64,000 nucleotides of DNA from Neodiprion pinetum. Lineage: Eukaryota; Arthropoda; Insecta; Hymenoptera; Diprionidae. The stretch lies in NCBI RefSeq assembly GCF_021155775.2, contig NC_060232.1, forward strand, positions 10,051,257 to 10,115,256. Direction: 5' to 3'. The position numbers and the translations under genes were made by a program. The notes below the pieces were generated by a model that had not been told where the DNA came from, did no database searches, and saw nothing but the letters and a program-made list of their open reading frames with translations. Below, piece after piece: positions 59,425 through 64,000 of the stretch; positions within the stretch are counted from its first letter, which is position 1, and every line of letters begins with the position of its first letter.

Positions 59425-61253
59425 ATTATTCTAGTCAAATCCGTCGGTGTTCACAGTTATTCGAACGCAGGGTTGTTCTGCTAGTTAGATTTGTCAAAAC
59501 ACAGTTAAGAAACGGAGCCACACAGCTGTCCTCTTCTTTCGCTCAGATCACTGTACTTACTTTGACTACGACCCTGCTTCTGTTGGTAAACCTCGTTAGT
59601 CCAGACTCTTCGCTTTCTGTTCTTGTCGGGCATTAACGGTATTTTTCACGTATTTATCCGTCGAAAGCAAAATTTTTTAGCAAGAATGATATTCTCCTTT
59701 TTTCTTTGATGTGTTCAAGCGACTTGCGATCATTTAAATTGGGAAGAATTACGCTGGTTCAAGTGTCTTCTGGCATTAAATCAACTGTGTAATCAATAAC
59801 TGTCGATCAAAGAAGTTAAGAATTTTTATTCCGATCTTTTTTTTATTCAGTGTCCTGTTCGCGCCTCGGTCTGCTTTCGGTGCTGAATTACATTTTTGTA
59901 TAATATTACACACACAAGTAATCCTGAGGCAAGAAACTCAATCCCTGTGTCCGTGGTTGATTCTTTGCAACCGTCGACGCCGATCTATCATACTCTTTTC
60001 TTTAAACCTCCGCAAAATTGGCCAAGTTTGCAAAGCTGCCTTAGACTTGACTTTTTTTTTCTTCAGGCACCGTAGCCCCAGGGTCTATACGTGCAGTGTT
60101 TGAGAAAACTTTGCTTCTGAACACCGATAGCAACTCCACACGCTTCTTTGTTATTCCCTAACAGACAGTTCAGTGGAAAAGTTAAATACATTTATTAAAT
60201 TTTCACACTATTATTCTAACGAATGTTTTCGACAGCCAAGAGCCTTGTTGTATCAAGTGAAGTTCTTTTGCGGCTGTATAGCGAAGCGTTTTCAATTTAA
60301 TGCATGATTTCAATTTTTCAGATGTACCGAACAGTAAAATTTTATCACTTAATAGATTTCAGCCAAACTGTGATGTTTTATATTTTGCGGCGGAATGCTG
60401 AGAAGTTCTGCTATTCGTGGAACTATTAATCAGCGGCAAAGCTACACCGCGAACAGTGAAGAAATATTTTCAACGCATATTTAACATTCCTGTAAGACCT
60501 CGAAATCTACCAGATACCTACATTTGTAGTTTTCTCTGTCGTGCCGGTTTCGCATTTTGTGCGAAACATATATTTTGATTTCAGACGCGAATGAAAAAGA
60601 GGTGCCGTGAGAATAACTGTGGTCGGAAAATAATTGAGTTCGCGTTTACCGCATCAACTCGGGAGGGAAATATTCGCAATGTTTACATTGCAAAACTTCT
60701 GTCGTTATTAAAATACTTGCAATTATTCTCGTTCGCGGCATTCCCCCATATTCACCGCATTAATATCCAACTAACCAACTCGTGTCGGAACTCTGACCTC
60801 TCAGATTCCACAGATGAAATCATCGCAAGTATTCCAAGGCGGGTCAGCTACCCACCGTCATTTCTATCGTAGCACGACTAATTAATCGGCATTGCAATCA
60901 CCAATCGAACACCGGATACTGACTTGGGGAATTCAGAGATAGAATTGCTCGCGTGCTTGCAAGCATGCGATCGTTATTGTCAGTGTCACGGTGACTTGGT
61001 AAAAAATGCGTTTGGTATTTAATGCCGGGCGAGGTTGATATTCTACGCATTCGCGACAGCTAGTGCAATGATAAATATGAGCGAATGAATTGATGTTATC
61101 TCCGGCATCGCCGCTCGGTTTTGTCATTCCTATTCGTTGTAGGGATTATCAGTTCATTGTCAGTGTCGATCCGGTACCCTCGACATTGATCAGGATTTAT
61201 GGTTGCTCTCGATACTCCGAATATACCGTTACAAATGAAATAACCTCGGAAAC
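59425..61253. other. Noncoding stretch
   Basis: A strong plus-strand acceptor (GACTTTTTTTTTCTTCAG) ends at 60066 with a 30-codon open frame after it, but there is no partner exon I can support. Otherwise nothing. Confidence 0.35.
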
Positions 61254-61341
61254 AAAGAGCTTTTCCATCAGGCCTTCCAAAAAGCTCTTTACAATCAATA
61301 AAATCAACAGCCGGCCCCGTTTGCTACCCCTACGGGGGCTG
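61254..61341 (+). other. Two consecutive strong hairpins
   Basis: AAAGAGCTTTT (61254-61264) and AAAAGCTCTTT (61280-61290) form a perfect 11-bp stem with a 15-base loop. Seventeen bases on, CAGC..CCCCGT (61308-61320) pairs with ACGGGGGCTG (61332-61341), a GC-rich stem with a small bulge. AATAAA lies between them (61298). Confidence 0.55.
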
Positions 61342-63170
61342 CCTATCGCCCACGTTACCCTTTACAAATTACAATTCACCCTGTGACTGATGTTCATGAA
61401 ACTGGCGTTCAAATTATCGGAGAATCAATCCGATTCACTTTCCCCGATGGTAAAACTCCGTGGACATCTATTGGTTCTTCCAACAAAATATTACACTTCA
61501 AAACTTATATATATGCATGTATGCATGTATACTTCATTATGTTCGTTATACCTTTCTTCTCGTGCATTACAACGTGAATCTTTATAATTTAGAGATCCAC
61601 CAATAGATTCTAGAATACCGTTGACAATAGCATTAACCACAGATTGAATTGTCAACTCGTATCACAAGAAGTGATGTACCGTTTCACCGTTTTTACCTTC
61701 TCGTGTCCTCTTTTTTTCGCTCTTTTCTTATTTCGATGGCACATTCGTTTTCGCAGAAAATAAAACAACACCATTACCCCCGAGTTATTTTTCAATTATT
61801 CTCAGCCTGCTTGACGCTATGTTGGTGACTTAGCGAATACTTATTTCGAGACAAATACGCGCCTGTCGAAATCAACTGGATATTTTTTCTCTACTCGTCT
61901 GTTTTCTACCTGTGATATGAGAGAAAAATATCCCGCTTATATCTGGCCAACTTTTCTCTTTTATCCTACGCGGTTTCGTTTTTCGTGTTAGCAATTCTCG
62001 CCAAACGTAACGATGTTTTAATACTCGTTATTTTTATTAAACAAGCTAGAGGATATTCTGCGGTTATTCCCCTATAGAAAGGAGATAATAAAAGAATTCA
62101 AATTAAAAAAATAGAAACATAAAACGTCTCGCTCAGCAAATGATTCCCAGATATCACAACTGCTTCTTAATAACTAATTGCGAGCAGATTCATTAAGTAT
62201 AACGGAAACACTCGACCAACGTCTTGCTCAGTGTTGAACGTTATTTGCCACTAGCGTGATTTGCATACATTGCGTCTCGCTGTTCTTCAGTTTGAATAGA
62301 TCCGTGTTTCTAAATGACTGACAGATGATGTAAGACACTATAATTCTCAACAAATTATCAGTGCTGCAGTAGAGAATTATATCCGACCCTTGAAGAGTGA
62401 AAAATTCAAGTCTATTGAATACAAATTTTCAACTAAGTAAACGAAGCTGCTAATTTGTGATCCTTACAAACTTAACTTTTGCGCGTGTGACGTGAATATT
62501 TAAAAAGTCGAAATCATTTTTTTTTTCCTCTGTAAAAATCATAAAGCACCATATAAGTCAATCACCATTTACTAAGGCTTCATTCGTTGCTTTGAAAATA
62601 AAGTTTGAAATATAGATTAATATTTCATGTATACAAACAATGTGAATATGTTTTATGGAGTTTTTGTTAAATGGTCGATTTGGTACTCTTCGAATCGTAT
62701 AACGGCAATATCGTAATAACCGTGAGATCACGTGCCGATACCGTGTTAAACAGCAAATATTACAGCTAGAACCGGATTTCCGCTCCTGTTTTATGCAAAC
62801 AAATAAACGGCAGGTTCTTTCTTTCATGTTACCTGCAAAATACCCTCCATTCCGCAATAACGTCTATATTTACGTAATACAAAAAAATAAAAATAAAAAA
62901 AACTCACATTGTTACCCCAAAATGTATACAGATCTTTTTCAGTGATTGACTCGAATTTGCATCCTTCGTTGTCATTTTTTTATTCGCTGTTAACTAGCAG
63001 TAGGATTCGGGCATCCTGGACAGGAAACCATTGGACTTAATGCGTTTCGCCTCTGCAGTTATCTATTCAGTCAGACTTTTCGATGGGGTTGATACGGTGA
63101 ATGCAAATGTCACGACTAACATTTATGCCAATAGTTGTACCGAACGCTATTATGTGACAGAAAATAGGGA
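61342..63170. other. Noncoding stretch
   Basis: An ATGCATGT tandem at 61506-61531 and A-runs near 62880. No gene is recognised. Confidence 0.35.
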
Positions 63171-63521
63171 AGGAGAATGGTGAAAAACTAACAAACCGAA
63201 AGGAGGGTTAAAGATACAGGCTGCGCGCATGCGATCGCGAACGTGGCGGTTCTGTAAATAATTGCAAGTTGACGCGGTGTCGAAGAGATTGAGAGGATCA
63301 AGCATGTCAACGTGGGGAGAAACATTATTCGCGTGTATGTCAATCAAACCGTAAGCCCAGCCGAAATGTCTGCTACCGTATTTGTGAGGGTATTCACATC
63401 CGTCGGGATCACCCATTTTCAGAGGTGACGGGGTGTGAGTTATCAATAATCCCATTGTTTGCGACGGTGCTAATATACCCACAAATGTACAAGACAGAAA
63501 CGGAAGGGCGGCGAGGTAGCA
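63171..63521 (-). CDS. Candidate coding exon of unknown (possibly secreted) protein
   Basis: A minus-strand frame is open from a TAA near 63530 to about 63150, roughly 120 codons. No ATG precedes the hydrophobic segment LAALPFLSCTFVGILA, so as an exon it would need an upstream start. The following part (GDPDGCEYPHKYGSRHFGWA, then IDIHANNVSPHVDMLDPLN) has balanced, protein-like composition and mixed third positions, unlike the Ser/Arg-rich chance frames elsewhere. The possible acceptor (TCCTAAG) is weak and I cannot place a donor with confidence. I recognise no family, so it is exon or chance. Confidence 0.25.
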
Positions 63522-63540
63522 CCTTAGGAATTATTGAACA

Positions 63541-63794
63541 TTTTTCTTATTACCAGAAAAATGATAGCTAGAGCTAAAACTGAGCGTTTTATACCTCTTG
63601 CCTAATTTTATATTCTTATCAAGTGCATTTGACTTTCCGATTCTCATTCAACGATTTTACTAGACCTTCATTCTCAACGTTGATGTACTAAGAATCTTCG
63701 ATCGTCAGTTTGCGCCATCCATTTATTTTATCTATATAAATGTCGTTAACATCAACCACAAGTACGTGAGCTGCTTTCTTCTCGTGGATAGTTG
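63541..63794. other. Noncoding, nothing recognised
   Basis: No feature seen. Confidence 0.4.
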
Positions 63795-63899
63795 AATCCA
63801 GCAAAAGCAAAAATCCAGCAAACTTTAAAACTCATTCATCAATTTGTAGGAATCCAGCAAACCTTAAAACTCATTCATCAATTTGTAGGAAATTTGTAA
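63795..63899 (+). repeat. 39-bp tandem duplication
   Basis: A 39-bp unit starting AATCCAGCAAAC and ending AATTTGTAGG occurs at 63812-63850 and again at 63851-63889 with one difference (ACTTT/ACCTT). A partial unit (AATCCAGCAAAAGC) precedes it at 63795, and AATTTGTAA follows at 63890. The near identity implies a recent event. Confidence 0.95.
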
Positions 63900-64000
63900 A
63901 CCTCGGTTTGTTTTGTTGTGACGTCTTTTCGACCGAGCCTTGCCGATGAACATTTAAGGTTATTCAAAACCAAGTGAATTTTAATGAAGCTGGTAGTTTC

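Noticed and set aside
60067..60156. Exon after the strong acceptor GACTTTTTTTTTCTTCAG
   Set aside because: Short open frame with no partner exon or motif. A pyrimidine run alone is not enough.
1..64000. Bacterial operons, CRISPR arrays, rRNA genes, autonomous transposases or reverse transcriptases
   Set aside because: No long adjacent frames, no regularly spaced identical repeats, no rRNA motifs and no DDE, YxDD or comparable catalytic motifs seen in any frame.

Overview
The window looks like nuclear DNA of an animal, most probably an insect. It is moderately AT-rich and very poor in long open frames. It is full of homopolymer runs, microsatellites and short inverted-repeat transposon remnants, and strong-looking splice signals are scattered widely. 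Two piggyBac-type nonautonomous elements at TTAA sites and other TIR-bearing elements fit an arthropod. A hymenopteran such as a sawfly is my guess from general character only. There are no bacterial operons, rRNA genes or CRISPR arrays. Nothing here encodes a protein I can name with certainty, and most of the 64 kb reads as intron or intergenic sequence. All exon calls below rest on splice motifs, reading phase and composition read by eye, so they are low to moderate confidence.

Left part (1-11 kb). This holds the most interesting candidate, a minus-strand three-exon secreted precursor: exon 1 with a signal peptide at 10693-10624, a 51-bp exon at 5115-5065 and a terminal exon at 4915-4671. 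The phases fit. The product has a hydrophobic leader, a short amphipathic spacer containing LAAQL..W, a Lys-Arg site and a segment starting Asn-Ser. That layout recalls pigment-dispersing-factor (PDF/PDH) neuropeptide precursors, but the segment after Lys-Arg is not the conserved PDF peptide. A GC-rich block at 10.7-11.0 kb would be its 5' UTR and promoter. A second signal-peptide-like exon lies at 9139-8978. Three TIR elements (215-323, 2941-3397, 5585-6019), an approximately 11-bp degenerate minisatellite (4484-4604) and a hairpin (7382-7443) also lie here.

Middle part (11-33 kb). This is mostly featureless. It contains two minus-strand candidate exons (11697-11629 and 16771-16708), a tRNA-derived sequence at 18.3 kb, degenerate local repeats, a piggyBac-type MITE at 24885-25247, a cloverleaf-like fold at 28.0-28.1 kb and the longest open frame of the window (31582-32136, unidentified).

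Right part (33-64 kb). A plausible plus-strand noncoding first exon ends at a strong donor at 33026. A plus-strand pair of phase-compatible coding exons follows (38033-38084 and 39917-39980). The rest is long intron-like sequence with a second piggyBac-type MITE (46496-46801), a GC-rich block with a strong minus-strand donor (49.6-50.2 kb), a 69-bp TA microsatellite, a text-like degenerate repeat (58.4-58.8 kb), a double hairpin (61.25-61.34 kb), an unidentified minus-strand open frame (63.2-63.5 kb) and a 39-bp tandem duplication near the right edge.
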